Below, in pieces: positions 48,834 through 58,010 of a DNA stretch of 64,000 bases. Position numbers and translations under genes: made by a program. The stretch is from Candidatus Methylomirabilis lanthanidiphila (GTDB lineage: Bacteria; Methylomirabilota; Methylomirabilia; Methylomirabilales; Methylomirabilaceae). The notes beneath the pieces were generated by a model. The model was not told the origin of the DNA and did not search any database. It saw only the letters and a list, made by a program, of their open reading frames with translations. The DNA lies in the NCBI GenBank assembly GCA_902196205.1, contig CABIKM010000022.1, forward strand, positions 124,001 through 188,000, written 5' to 3'. How positions within the stretch are numbered: position 1 is the first letter of the stretch; every line of letters begins with the position of its first letter.

Positions 48834-49919
48834 TCATTTGACGGGCGCCACATATCCAAGAAACGTAAATATCACGATGTACGCAATGATGCCGATCCCG
48901 ATCAAACGGAAGAGCGGGCTCGGCTCTCCCATGGCCGATCGTTTGTCCAGAAATGGGACCAGCAAGAGGAATAGTCCGCCCAGGCTGAACCCCAGAACGC
49001 CCAAGACCTCGCCCTCAAATGGGCCGATCTTGGCCGGGATGTACTTCAAACTCTGGAACATGAAGACGAAGAACCATTCCGGTCGGATTCCGGCAGGCGC
49101 CGGCGCGAAGGGATCGGCCTTTTGTCCCAGCTCCCACGGGAACAGCGCGGCCAGTGCGGCCAAAAGTCCCAGCGCAACAAACCAGCCAAAGAGATCTCGC
49201 AATAGAAAATTGGGGACAAACGGCATCGTTCTGAGCGGCTGCCCCCTGTGTGCGCGCTCGACGGCGAGAGGAACGCTCATCCCCTGCTTCTGGACCAGGA
49301 ACAGGTGGAGGCCGAGAATCGCCGTCATGAGCGCCGGCAGAATGGCAATGTGCATACCATAAAACCTAGACACCGTCGCGCCGGTGACCTCATCGCTGCC
49401 TCGGAGCAACCGCATCAGCACCGGACCGACAAGCGGGAACTGTCCGACGATCTCCGTTCCGACCTTTGTGGCAAAATACGACAACACATTCCAGGGCAGC
49501 AGATAGCCGCTGAAGCCGAAGAACAGTACGATGCCGAACAGCAGTATTCCGGTCACCCATGTCAGTTCTCGCGGCTTTCGGTAGGCCTGAGTCAGATAGA
49601 CGCTGAACATGTGGATCATCATCGTCAGCACCATCAGGTTAGCCGACCAGCTATGGATTGAGCGGACCAGCCATCCGAATTGGACGTCGGTCATGATAAA
49701 CTGCACGCTCTCGTATGCCTCTTCGCCGCTGGGCCTGTAGTAGAGCGTCAACAGGATGCCGGTCGCGACTTGAATCCCGAAGAGAAAGAGCGTCATCCCG
49801 CCGAAATAATACCAGACGGTATGCCGATGGACCGGGATGACCTTTTTCTGAACGAAATGTCTGAGCGGCCAGAGATCGATTCGCTCTTCGAGCCAGGCCG
49901 CAATTCGGACTCCTGCCAC
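48834..49919 (-). CDS. Cytochrome b of a bc-type quinol oxidising complex
   Basis: A 361-residue membrane protein that fuses cytochrome b6-like and subunit-IV-like parts. The haem b His pairs are in [17 protein letters not shown] (14 apart) and [17 protein letters not shown] (15 apart, the b6-type spacing). FSGYLLPW is conserved, and the quinol site reads RPEWFF, a PEWF variant of the usual PEWY. With the Rieske protein encoded five bases upstream and the 9-haem protein downstream replacing cytochrome c1, it forms an alternative complex III. Confidence 0.9.
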   Translation of the reverse strand: MAGVRIAAWLEERIDLWPLRHFVQKKVIPVHRHTVWYYFGGMTLFLFGIQVATGILLTLYYRPSGEEAYESVQFIMTDVQFGWLVRSIHSWSANLMVLTMMIHMFSVYLTQAYRKPRELTWVTGILLFGIVLFFGFSGYLLPWNVLSYFATKVGTEIVGQFPLVGPVLMRLLRGSDEVTGATVSRFYGMHIAILPALMTAILGLHLFLVQKQGMSVPLAVERAHRGQPLRTMPFVPNFLLRDLFGWFVALGLLAALAALFPWELGQKADPFAPAPAGIRPEWFFVFMFQSLKYIPAKIGPFEGEVLGVLGFSLGGLFLLLVPFLDKRSAMGEPSPLFRLIGIGIIAYIVIFTFLGYVAPVK

Positions 49920-49924
49920 CTCGG

Positions 49925-50380
49925 TTATCCTTTCATGACGATAATCTGCTCGCCCCTGACGTTCAACTTCAGTGGTTCCAAGGGCCGTGGCGGCGGACCG
50001 CTGATGTTCTTCCCATTGAGGTCGTATACGCCGTTATGACAGGCGCACCAGATGTCCTGTCGATCTTCCCGGTATTGCACCGTACATTGCAGGTGGGTGC
50101 AGACGGCAGAGAAGGCCCGCAACTCGCCCGCCGATGTCTTCACCACGATGCCGGGAAGACTCCTGAAGCGGAAGATTCGCCCAGTGTTCGCCTTCAACTC
50201 GGCCAGTTTCCAGGGAAGGGTTACGCTGAATGTCGTCGGCTCGGCCAGTTTTGGAGGAATCAGATATTTGACGACCGGATAAACGATAGATAGAAAGAGC
50301 ACGCCGAGAGAACTCCCCAGCAGCCAATTTACCGTCCGACGCCCATGATCGACCTGTTCATCTTGCTCCGGCACGACCAT
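49925..50380 (-). CDS. Rieske iron-sulfur protein of the bc-type complex
   Basis: About 151 residues from ATG 50380; a GTG at 50392 is possible, and AAGGAGGGA overlaps this region. One N-terminal transmembrane helix ([21 protein letters not shown]) leads to the Rieske fold. The ligands are CTHLQC and CACHNGVYD, including the two extra Cys of the disulfide found in respiratory Rieske proteins. [11 protein letters not shown] is the conserved Pro loop. It precedes cytochrome b by five bases. Confidence 0.9.
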   Translation of the reverse strand: MVVPEQDEQVDHGRRTVNWLLGSSLGVLFLSIVYPVVKYLIPPKLAEPTTFSVTLPWKLAELKANTGRIFRFRSLPGIVVKTSAGELRAFSAVCTHLQCTVQYREDRQDIWCACHNGVYDLNGKNISGPPPRPLEPLKLNVRGEQIIVMKG

Positions 50381-50405
50381 TCCCTCCTTCACTCATAAAT
50401 ATGAA

Positions 50406-50442
50406 AAGCCAGCCTACCAGACAACACCCGGCAGGCTGGCTT
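50406..50442 (-). terminator. Intrinsic terminator after the outer-membrane barrel gene
   Basis: A perfect 10-bp stem AAGCCAGCCT (50406-50415) / AGGCTGGCTT (50433-50442) with a 17-base loop. On the minus strand it runs into TTTTCATATTT. It separates the barrel gene from the Rieske gene, so the bc complex genes may have their own promoter or rely on read-through. Confidence 0.65.
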
Positions 50443-50506
50443 GCCTGCTCTGTTCGCAGGCAACATACTAACACATCAGTGAGATGTCTGGAATATGTAG
50501 ACTCGC

Positions 50507-52906
50507 TCAGAACTGATAGCGAAGCGTGAACGCTCCGATATGCGCGTCGTAATTCTGGAGAAACCGAGCACCCAAATAGGTGTCGGTCGTTGGTGACAGG
50601 TTCGTCAGGCCGGATTGCCCGATCTGATCGGTCGCCCAGTCCTTTTCCCGAAACTGCTCAAATCGATATTCGCCCTTGAGGCTCCAGTTTCTGGTCAGGT
50701 GGTAGCGAAGCGCAGCAATCAGCGTGTGTAGATTCGTGTTTGACAGCGGATAGCGGACGGCTTTCGCGCTGGTTTGCTGGGCCGGGGTACCACTGGTCGG
50801 CGCGACAGGGTTGAACGAATTGATGATCGTGTCGGCATCAGAAAAGGTGTACGTCAGCCGAAAATCGAGGCGTTTGGGAATCAGGTTGACGTCAGCGCCG
50901 ATCCCATAGGTATCCACTTTATCTCTGTTGAGGCTCCGCCAGTTGAAATCGGAAAAGTCACAGACGACGTTACTGTTTGTCGCTGTAGGAGTGGTAAATA
51001 CACACCCCGGCGCCAGGACAGTCGTCGTCGCGACGTTGCCGGTAACCGGCCTGGAGCGCGAGAGTTGATCGTACTTGAACTCCTCTCTCATGTAATTCAC
51101 GAAAAAAGAAAGCCACGGAAGGGGGCTATACGTCAGATCACCGCCAAGGCTCCATCCTCTCGAATCCTGCAGCCCAAGCGGAGACTTATTAAAATCATCC
51201 CGGATGAGGCTATAGGTCGTCGTAAAGTTCAGCGTCTCAACGGGGGTAAATGAGGCCAGAATCTCAACCCTGTCACGGGTTCGGTCGGCCTCGTCAAATT
51301 TCCGGAGCAGAGCCGATTGACCCTGAAGGTTCAGAGCAAATTCCTCTCCTTCGATATCCGTCACGACGTGCTGTTGGTGAGCCTGGGTGTTGTAATTACT
51401 GATGTCACGCCAGCTCCGGCGATAGGCAGTGCGAAGCAGGAGCCAGTCGAACGGCGAGTAATCGAAGCTGCTCTTCAGGAAATGCTCATCACTGGTTGGC
51501 ACCTCGCGGACCTTCGCATCGCGGTCCCATCGCTCCCATTCGTAGCCCACCTTGAAATGAAGATCGCTGAGCAGCGCATAACCCGCATCCAGGTGCGCGT
51601 TGTGCTTCGTATAGGAGTACGGCGCATTAACCCGCGTCTCGGTTGTCAGCGAGGTATCCCGCACCGTATGCGCAGCAAACTCGATCTCTGACGATCGGTT
51701 GTCGAAGTCATAGAAGCGGTAGCCGCCGTAGAGCGTCAGGGGCCAAGCAGCGAGCGGGCGGCTTGTCGCATTGAGTGTCACAAGGGCCGTCCTGATATCG
51801 CCGTCGAGGTCCTGACGCGGCAGCGCCAATTGAGGATCGGCGGCCAAGGCAGCGTTAATGGTGTGCGGGACGAAGTTCTCATCCTGAAATCGCCAGCCGT
51901 AGGAAAACTTCCCCGTAATCCGCGTGCGCAGCGGCAGCAAGACACCGCCCGCCAAAAACACATTATGGGCTTGGTTGCTCGGATCCATAGTGGTCCGGCC
52001 GCGCGCCGACGCAGTTGCGCTGCTGGTCGCTGAAAGCGGGTTGTCAAATACGACCTTCTCGATCCCCTGGTCGAAGATCGAGGCGGCATAACCGAGGCCG
52101 ATATTCCATCCGGGCCTCGCATACTCAGTCTTGATCTCAACCTGGTGCGTCCGATCAAAGCGAGGGGCCGGCAACTCAACGATGCTGCCACCCGGACTGC
52201 TGAAACCTGCGCCAAAGGGGATCGTCCCGTCCTTTTCCGTATAGGTGTAACGAGCCCCCGCATTGAGCGACTCGCTCAGGACGTACTTGAATCGAAATCC
52301 TGCCTTGCTTGTTAAAAACGACAGATCGACCGGCGCGGCGTTGGCCAGAAAGCCGGCCAATACCGAGGCTCTTGTTGCGGGGGTAGCAGCCTGCACTGTC
52401 GATGCGACACCAGGCGGCAGGGTCAGATTGACGGTGCTGTCTTCATGTGTCGTGGCGAACAGGGTCCGTCCGGTAGTGCTCAACAGGTGCGGGACCTGGT
52501 CCCAGAAAATCTCCAACTCATAGCCGCCGTACTGCCCTGTTCGAAACAGGTAGCTCTGATCCTGTTTGAAGCTGTCTATCGCGGTAAAGTCGATGTAACG
52601 CTTTTTGTCTTTGGTCTCCAGGGAGAGACGAAGGTGGTCCAAGAATGGGCTCTCTTCAAGGACACGGTACTCCTGGAACTTGGCCGAGCTCCGACGGCCA
52701 TCGATGTCGCGATAGCCGCCCTCAACATCGAGTCCGGTCAGCTCAAAATCGAATGGCAGCCCGGCGTTCAGCCAGTTGACCCACGAAGGGATATCCTCCT
52801 GCGGCGGGGGTTGTTCGGCGAAGCCGGACGCAACGATAGTCAGTGATAGGGCGACAACAAGCAGGAACGCTTGACTGATCCGTCTCTTCCCACACGATAC
52901 GCCCAT
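50507..52906 (-). CDS. MtrB/PioB-like outer-membrane beta-barrel
   Basis: A 799-residue exported protein. After a signal peptide (ending SGFAEQ), the sequence shows a long series of alternating strands with aromatic girdles (for example YGGYRFYDFDN, FKVGYEWERWD, WSLGGDLTYSPLPWLSFFVNY, WSLKGEYRFEQF). It ends in LRYQF, the terminal Phe recognised by the BAM complex. N-terminal GGYRDIDGRRSSAKFQEYR matches the MtrB/PioB family that sheathes a decahaem cytochrome across the outer membrane. The DmsE/MtrA-like decahaem gene lies 34 bases upstream in the same operon. Confidence 0.85.
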   Translation of the reverse strand: MGVSCGKRRISQAFLLVVALSLTIVASGFAEQPPPQEDIPSWVNWLNAGLPFDFELTGLDVEGGYRDIDGRRSSAKFQEYRVLEESPFLDHLRLSLETKDKKRYIDFTAIDSFKQDQSYLFRTGQYGGYELEIFWDQVPHLLSTTGRTLFATTHEDSTVNLTLPPGVASTVQAATPATRASVLAGFLANAAPVDLSFLTSKAGFRFKYVLSESLNAGARYTYTEKDGTIPFGAGFSSPGGSIVELPAPRFDRTHQVEIKTEYARPGWNIGLGYAASIFDQGIEKVVFDNPLSATSSATASARGRTTMDPSNQAHNVFLAGGVLLPLRTRITGKFSYGWRFQDENFVPHTINAALAADPQLALPRQDLDGDIRTALVTLNATSRPLAAWPLTLYGGYRFYDFDNRSSEIEFAAHTVRDTSLTTETRVNAPYSYTKHNAHLDAGYALLSDLHFKVGYEWERWDRDAKVREVPTSDEHFLKSSFDYSPFDWLLLRTAYRRSWRDISNYNTQAHQQHVVTDIEGEEFALNLQGQSALLRKFDEADRTRDRVEILASFTPVETLNFTTTYSLIRDDFNKSPLGLQDSRGWSLGGDLTYSPLPWLSFFVNYMREEFKYDQLSRSRPVTGNVATTTVLAPGCVFTTPTATNSNVVCDFSDFNWRSLNRDKVDTYGIGADVNLIPKRLDFRLTYTFSDADTIINSFNPVAPTSGTPAQQTSAKAVRYPLSNTNLHTLIAALRYHLTRNWSLKGEYRFEQFREKDWATDQIGQSGLTNLSPTTDTYLGARFLQNYDAHIGAFTLRYQF

Positions 52907-52940
52907 GGCCCACCTCCTCCGTGTGCTTCAGATCGCGACC

Positions 52941-53945
52941 TCAGTTCGTGAAGGCGAACCCTGAGGGATGGTTTGATCCATGGATCTTCTGGTGACAGTT
53001 GGTGCAGCCTCTATTGACAACATACCGTGATCCGGTCGTCGGATCGTAGGGATTCGTGGGATGTCGGGTCTCGATGTGGCACTGCTGGCAGAGGCGGGGA
53101 ATCCTGACCTTCAGGAGCCTCGCATTCGTGGAGCCGTGCGGCTCGTGACAGTTTGTACAGCTCTCGATGACGGGCGCATGCTCCCACAGGAACGGCCCCC
53201 GTTTCTCGGCATGGCACGTATAGCAGTTTTCGTTGACCGAGTCTTCCCGCAGCATCGCCTGCGTCGCGGTTCCATGAGGGTTATGGCAGTCGCTGCAACT
53301 GATCTTTCCCTCGCGTAACGGCATGTGGGAGCTGCGCTGGAGCTGAGCCCGCCGGTTCTGGTGGCACTGCGAACAGACCTCGATCGCGGTCGGCTTCGCC
53401 AGGTTGTACCGGTCCGACACCGACGTCATCACCTTGTGGCAGGAGACGCACGCCACACCCCGTACCTCGTGGGTGCTTCCCCTCCAGAAGGTGTGCTCGC
53501 CCTTTTCGTGGCAGCCGTTCACACAGGTGGCATTCTGCGCCTCGACCGGCTCTGCCCCCTTCCTGAAGGTCGTTAATGTCCCCAGGGCGCCCCCCTCCGT
53601 CTCCACGTGCGAGCCCCCCGGGCCGTGACACGACTCGCAATTCCGCTGCTCTTGCGGAGTGCGCGGGTTGATGGACATGATCCGCCCCATCATCGTCTTA
53701 TGGAAGCGCTTGGCCGACTCCTCATGACACGCCAGGCAGGACTCGCTCCCCACATATTTGGCGGCCGGCGGCGGACCGGTCCACTGAGGCCGGGACGCAC
53801 CGGCGCCGGCAGCGGACGACGCTTGAGGATGAAGAGCTTGGGAGGAGCCGGATGACGGCGGGCTGAATCGACTACAGGCCCATCCAACAAGGAGGGCGAC
53901 AGCCAGTAAGGGCAGCAGGGCGACAACAGCGTTACGTTTCTTCAT
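52941..53945 (-). CDS. Decahaem cytochrome c, DmsE/MtrA-like
   Basis: A 334-residue protein with a lipoprotein-like signal (LLVGWAC at residues 18-24) and a Ser/Ala/Pro-rich linker. There are nine CxxCH motifs plus CVNGCH (C-x3-CH), giving ten haem sites, evenly spread as in DmsE/MtrA/PioA. YVGSESCLACHEES at the start and HQKIHGSNHPSGFAF at the end are typical. In known systems such a protein passes electrons through the barrel partner to the cell surface. It is the first gene of the minus-strand cluster. Confidence 0.85.
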   Translation of the reverse strand: MKKRNAVVALLPLLAVALLVGWACSRFSPPSSGSSQALHPQASSAAGAGASRPQWTGPPPAAKYVGSESCLACHEESAKRFHKTMMGRIMSINPRTPQEQRNCESCHGPGGSHVETEGGALGTLTTFRKGAEPVEAQNATCVNGCHEKGEHTFWRGSTHEVRGVACVSCHKVMTSVSDRYNLAKPTAIEVCSQCHQNRRAQLQRSSHMPLREGKISCSDCHNPHGTATQAMLREDSVNENCYTCHAEKRGPFLWEHAPVIESCTNCHEPHGSTNARLLKVRIPRLCQQCHIETRHPTNPYDPTTGSRYVVNRGCTNCHQKIHGSNHPSGFAFTN

Positions 53946-54204
53946 CTCTGAACCTTATGTAGTGTGGGGTGCGACTGGAAACGCAACTCTGGATTCGAGT
54001 AGCGGGTGTACTATATGACTGGTTGCATTCGATGTCAAGGTATTTGACGGTCTCGCTGTACTTGTTACACCTCCGCTGAATGAGCCGGACCAGGGCACGC
54101 TACCTCGCTGCGCGACTTCCAGCTACATTAAGAGCCGCTCCCTCCACCTCCATGCAGTGACGAGGAGCAAGAATAAAGTAAGCCCAACTACGGCGGCTTA
54201 GGGT

Positions 54205-55923
54205 TTACGCGAAGAGTTCGCGATCACGGATCTTTCGAGGATCGCTGTAGCATTCAACCCACCAAGCCTTTTCTTCCGATTTGCGGGGAGGCTTGGCAAG
54301 ATGCAGCTTTTTCTTCTGCTTTTGTGCATCGAGTTGAGCCACCCTGAAATGATAGTGATCAAAGAGACGCAGCGCCTCGATCATATAGGACACCGCGATG
54401 CGACGGTTGCGGATGAGCAGCAGATGTTCTCCGTTTTTGGTGTCGGCGGGCACGGAGAAATTGTAGGAGCCAAAATAGACGCGGGCAGTCGGCTTGTTAA
54501 AATCTATCACCACAAACTTGTGGTGCATACGATTACCGCCGCCACCCGTCGGCTCTGACTTGAACGGCTCCGGGACTGTTTGCCCGGTCAGCGCCGAAGG
54601 AAAGACCGGCGAGACATTGCCGTCCGGCTTCTGAAGGTCGATACCGCCGACCTTCCTGTCGGAGATGCCGTAGACAAAGACTGCCTGATCGTTCGAGACC
54701 TTCTTGATGGCGTCCTGTATGACGCCTGGCGTCTGGTAGAGAAATGCCAGTGAATAAAAGAGAGACGATGTGGTCTTTTCGCCGATATCATCCGCAATCG
54801 AGTGCAGCAGCGCGTTTGATTCGCCGTGGGGCGAAAACGTCACCAGCGCGTTGATCCCGGTAAGGCCGAGATCTGCCCACCTCGCAGAGTCGGTCACGCC
54901 AAAGCCGGCCGGCGTATCATGGTTCCAGTAATTGTCGAATGCCATCAGGAACGGCCTACTCGCGCTCTTACCTCGCAGCACTACAGCGTTATTGGATTGC
55001 ACAAAAAAGCCGCGCCACGTGAAATTGGTTGAGCCGCACACAACAGCTTTCACCTTTGGACCGTTGACGACGATGGTCTTGTTGTGCTGAAGCTTGCCCA
55101 TGTGCTGTCGTTTTACGTTGTTCTGTCCGGCAGAGATCGACAGGCGCTGCTCAGCCTGAATCTCCGCAGAATCAGGCTTGCCGTGAGAGCCGTCATCGTC
55201 GATGATGATCTTGAGTCGTGAGCCCAACCTTTCGAGACGGGACACAATCTCCGGCTCGTTCAGATCGTAGGCCACCACCCGGACTTGAGCCTTCGTGTCG
55301 GCGATCGCTTCATCAAGCACCTCGATCATAGCCTGCCACGCCTCGAAGCCCATCCACGCCAAGGCCTCGTCAGACTTAGGATGTGTCGGAACAAAGGTCA
55401 GCCCCTCATCTGCCTTCGGCGGCAGCAGGGTCGACATCGGTCCCTTCGATTCGTATCGATCTACGAATGCTTGGGATGACACAAAGCCACGGGTGAAGGC
55501 CACATTAAGTCGGCCCGGATAGGTCTCGCGTCGGAGTTCGATGGGGGCTTCCTGTGACTCGCCGTAGCTCAGCTCGTCCTGTTCATTCATGAAGACCGGA
55601 GTGACTCTATAGACAAACTCTCCGGGGAGCTCCGCATTGCGCGGGAAGTGGATCCAACGAAATTTCTGGATCGGCGAGAGCCTGGTCGACAATCGGTTCG
55701 GGTTGACATCACCCTCGACATCAGTGAAAGCCAGACGATTTTTCAGCGGGAAGAATTTGTGGCCATCGGGTTCCTTATATTCGATGGCGAAACCCACAAA
55801 GTCATGCGGCGGCTCCCCCTTCTTCCAGTTCATCGCCACAAGGGTCATGCCGTCGCCGCGATGCAGTTTGAGCGTAAACGGCGCAGCGGCGCTCTTTCCA
55901 CTCACTTGAAAGTCATGACCCAT
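54205..55923 (-). CDS. Phospholipase D-fold protein with two HKD-type motifs
   Basis: A 572-residue protein with no signal peptide. The first 165 residues form a beta-rich, fibronectin-like region (FAIEYKEPDGHKFFPLKNRL). The PLD part follows with two catalytic motifs: LQHNKTIVVNG..CGSTNFTWRG and MHHKFVVID..YFGSYNFS, each an H-x-K-x4-D-like pair with Asn/Asp changes. Such proteins act as phospholipases or nucleases. The linker ISAGQNNVKRQHMGKLQ separates substrate loops. The neighbours give no context. Bacterial forms of this size often act in defence or as effectors, which is only a possibility here. Confidence 0.8.
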   Translation of the reverse strand: MGHDFQVSGKSAAAPFTLKLHRGDGMTLVAMNWKKGEPPHDFVGFAIEYKEPDGHKFFPLKNRLAFTDVEGDVNPNRLSTRLSPIQKFRWIHFPRNAELPGEFVYRVTPVFMNEQDELSYGESQEAPIELRRETYPGRLNVAFTRGFVSSQAFVDRYESKGPMSTLLPPKADEGLTFVPTHPKSDEALAWMGFEAWQAMIEVLDEAIADTKAQVRVVAYDLNEPEIVSRLERLGSRLKIIIDDDGSHGKPDSAEIQAEQRLSISAGQNNVKRQHMGKLQHNKTIVVNGPKVKAVVCGSTNFTWRGFFVQSNNAVVLRGKSASRPFLMAFDNYWNHDTPAGFGVTDSARWADLGLTGINALVTFSPHGESNALLHSIADDIGEKTTSSLFYSLAFLYQTPGVIQDAIKKVSNDQAVFVYGISDRKVGGIDLQKPDGNVSPVFPSALTGQTVPEPFKSEPTGGGGNRMHHKFVVIDFNKPTARVYFGSYNFSVPADTKNGEHLLLIRNRRIAVSYMIEALRLFDHYHFRVAQLDAQKQKKKLHLAKPPRKSEEKAWWVECYSDPRKIRDRELFA

Positions 55924-55999
55924 GGCGCCTCCTTAGCCCACATCGGGGCCATTTACAGGGCTTTGTTGATCGTCGTTCTTTCATGACACTGTATAGGCA

Positions 56000-56611
56000 T
56001 CAATAAAGATCGAATCCGCCGCGAACTTCCGACTCGGCCAGTTGATTGCCATATACCTTCAGTACGATCTCATAGTGACCCGGTGGAAATTGACCGGCCA
56101 TTCCAATCGGAACCGTGTCGACGGGGCCAATAATAAGAGCTGCCGGGTCATCGGCGCCCCACGTGGATTCCCTGACACCGCTTGCGACGGATTTACCCCC
56201 TGCATCAACAGTCGTCCAATGAACGACAAACCTGATTGAGCGGCCCGGAGGGACACGAGACTTCAGTCGCGCCTCCCAGTACAGCCACTGCGGTTTGCCG
56301 CTCGCAAAGCTGCTGCTGTATGTGCGTTGGTCGTCTGGCGGAATCTTGGGCACACTTCCGGGATGGGTCGACGCATCCCGCTCAAGCGGCTTCGCCGCCG
56401 GATGCCATGCGAATACTCTCAGGTCGGATTCGCCGATTTGGGCTATCAAACAAAACGCGTTCATACGGTGCTCATAACACAGATGATCCCTGACCGCCGG
56501 CACAGTCGCAAGTGCCGCCCCCGCTGCGATAAGGGACACGATCACGGCGATGCAGGCCACCATCAATCGGTGCCGACGCTTCTGTTTGGAGTGAAGGGAT
56601 TCAGGATTCAC
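56000..56611 (-). CDS. Membrane-anchored protein of unknown function
   Basis: 203 residues. A basic start (KQKRRHRLMVACIAVIVSLIAAGAALATV) is a signal anchor. The rest is a beta-rich extracytoplasmic domain with PQWLYWEARLKSRVPPGRSIRF, HWTTVDAGGKSVA and FPPGHYEIVLKVYGNQLAESE, resembling the shape of DUF2914-type or FxLYD-type sandwich domains. No clear family match can be made by eye. It follows the PLD-fold gene in the same direction 77 bases away on the upstream side. Confidence 0.6.
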   Translation of the reverse strand: MNPESLHSKQKRRHRLMVACIAVIVSLIAAGAALATVPAVRDHLCYEHRMNAFCLIAQIGESDLRVFAWHPAAKPLERDASTHPGSVPKIPPDDQRTYSSSFASGKPQWLYWEARLKSRVPPGRSIRFVVHWTTVDAGGKSVASGVRESTWGADDPAALIIGPVDTVPIGMAGQFPPGHYEIVLKVYGNQLAESEVRGGFDLY

Positions 56612-56719
56612 TGACGCTCGCCTTTGCAGCTGTGACGCCTGACAACCGCCTTCACCGTCGCAACACCAGTAAGCGAGGCGCCGCTAGTTGACCCGCCGAG
56701 CGAGATTAGGTGTGGGGTT

Positions 56720-57739
56720 TCAAAATAAATATAGGTCCGAGGACTCATAGTGAAGATCACTCTTCAGTATCGTGCGTACGAAATAAGTCTGCACCGCTCT
56801 CTTTTTCTTTTCGGACCACGTATGAAAGTAATCTGGCGATAAGACAAAATTCTCGCAGCTATCCAGAATCAAACGAGAAAGCTCGTATCGTTGATATGAA
56901 CCCTGCGACCTAAGGATTCGGTTGAGAGAAGCGCGCGCGTGGGATGCATCGGCCTGAAGATAGGAGAACAGGACTACTGTTCTCGTCGGCTGGATTGGCA
57001 AGACATTAAGGTGAATGCGGAGCACATCGTTTCTCTGGTGGAAGTGATCTGTGGTGAATAGTGCACAGGCTGCGATGGTCGCCAGTTCGGCGTCGAAATT
57101 GATGACGTCGTGGGTCATCGCTGCGAAATCTCTTTCAGCGTACGCGGCGTCCAGGAGGGATTTGTAGTTAAAGGTCTGCCAAGAGATCATCATACGCTGA
57201 AACGTTAAAAGACTTGCTGGACTCGGAGAGTCCTTCGACTCGAGCCCGCGCTCGGCACGGTCGATATAGGCACGTTGGATCTTTAGGTAACCCTCCATTG
57301 TCGCATGCAACGCGCGGAAAGCAGCACGATACGCAAGCAAGAAACAGTGCTCCGGGTCTGCAAGGTTCAGTTCGTTCTTCTCGATCGGCGCGAAGATTTG
57401 CCCATCGTGAAGCGTGCATAGACCGGTAAAAGTTGTAGCTTGATTCCTTCCGACGAGCCCAAACTCGATTATGGGGCCTTGATCATAACCGACTGATCGC
57501 TTCAGCCCGATTACATGACCGTTTCGGACTAACTGCTCGAGCACGCGAGCGTTCTGAACTGAATGCGCACGAACGGCGCGTTCGGCACATTGGAACGACG
57601 GCTCAAGGCACCGACTGAACTGTGTCTTATCAATTTGCAAGGTTGATGCAAAGAGGTCTTTGTGTGGAGGCCACTGGTCCGGTTTTGTCATCCAGCCACC
57701 CGATAGACCTAACGACGATTCTACTAGTCTGCGTAGCAC
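56720..57739 (-). CDS. Hypothetical protein, helical, unknown family
   Basis: 339 residues; Met17 (57691) is an alternative start. The middle is mostly helical (YRAAFRALHATMEGYLKIQR, LLTFQRMMISWQTFNYKSLLDAAY). Several Cys and His are spread through the chain without a recognisable metal motif. The end reads SSDLYLF. Codon use is more A/T-rich than in the neighbours, which suggests transfer. It is surrounded by unrelated genes and no function is proposed. Confidence 0.6.
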   Translation of the reverse strand: MLRRLVESSLGLSGGWMTKPDQWPPHKDLFASTLQIDKTQFSRCLEPSFQCAERAVRAHSVQNARVLEQLVRNGHVIGLKRSVGYDQGPIIEFGLVGRNQATTFTGLCTLHDGQIFAPIEKNELNLADPEHCFLLAYRAAFRALHATMEGYLKIQRAYIDRAERGLESKDSPSPASLLTFQRMMISWQTFNYKSLLDAAYAERDFAAMTHDVINFDAELATIAACALFTTDHFHQRNDVLRIHLNVLPIQPTRTVVLFSYLQADASHARASLNRILRSQGSYQRYELSRLILDSCENFVLSPDYFHTWSEKKKRAVQTYFVRTILKSDLHYESSDLYLF

Positions 57740-58010
57740 CAGGCTGAGTCGCTTGGCTAAACCGAATTCTCTGGTCTTTCCTCACACATGTCAACGATAT
57801 TTGAACAGAGCTTTTAAGCGTGAAGGCCGTCCCTGCCGGTTCGCAGCTTCGCGGGCATGACGCCTTAAATCAGACCAATCTCATCTTCGAGTGAAACGAC
57901 GATAGACGAGGCTGCAGGCGCGAAATTCGCTTGTCGCGTGGGGCGGGTTCGCCTATGATGAGGGCGAGATTGTTGAGTTGTATCGGCCAACCACGGAGGG
58001 ATGCGCTGAC

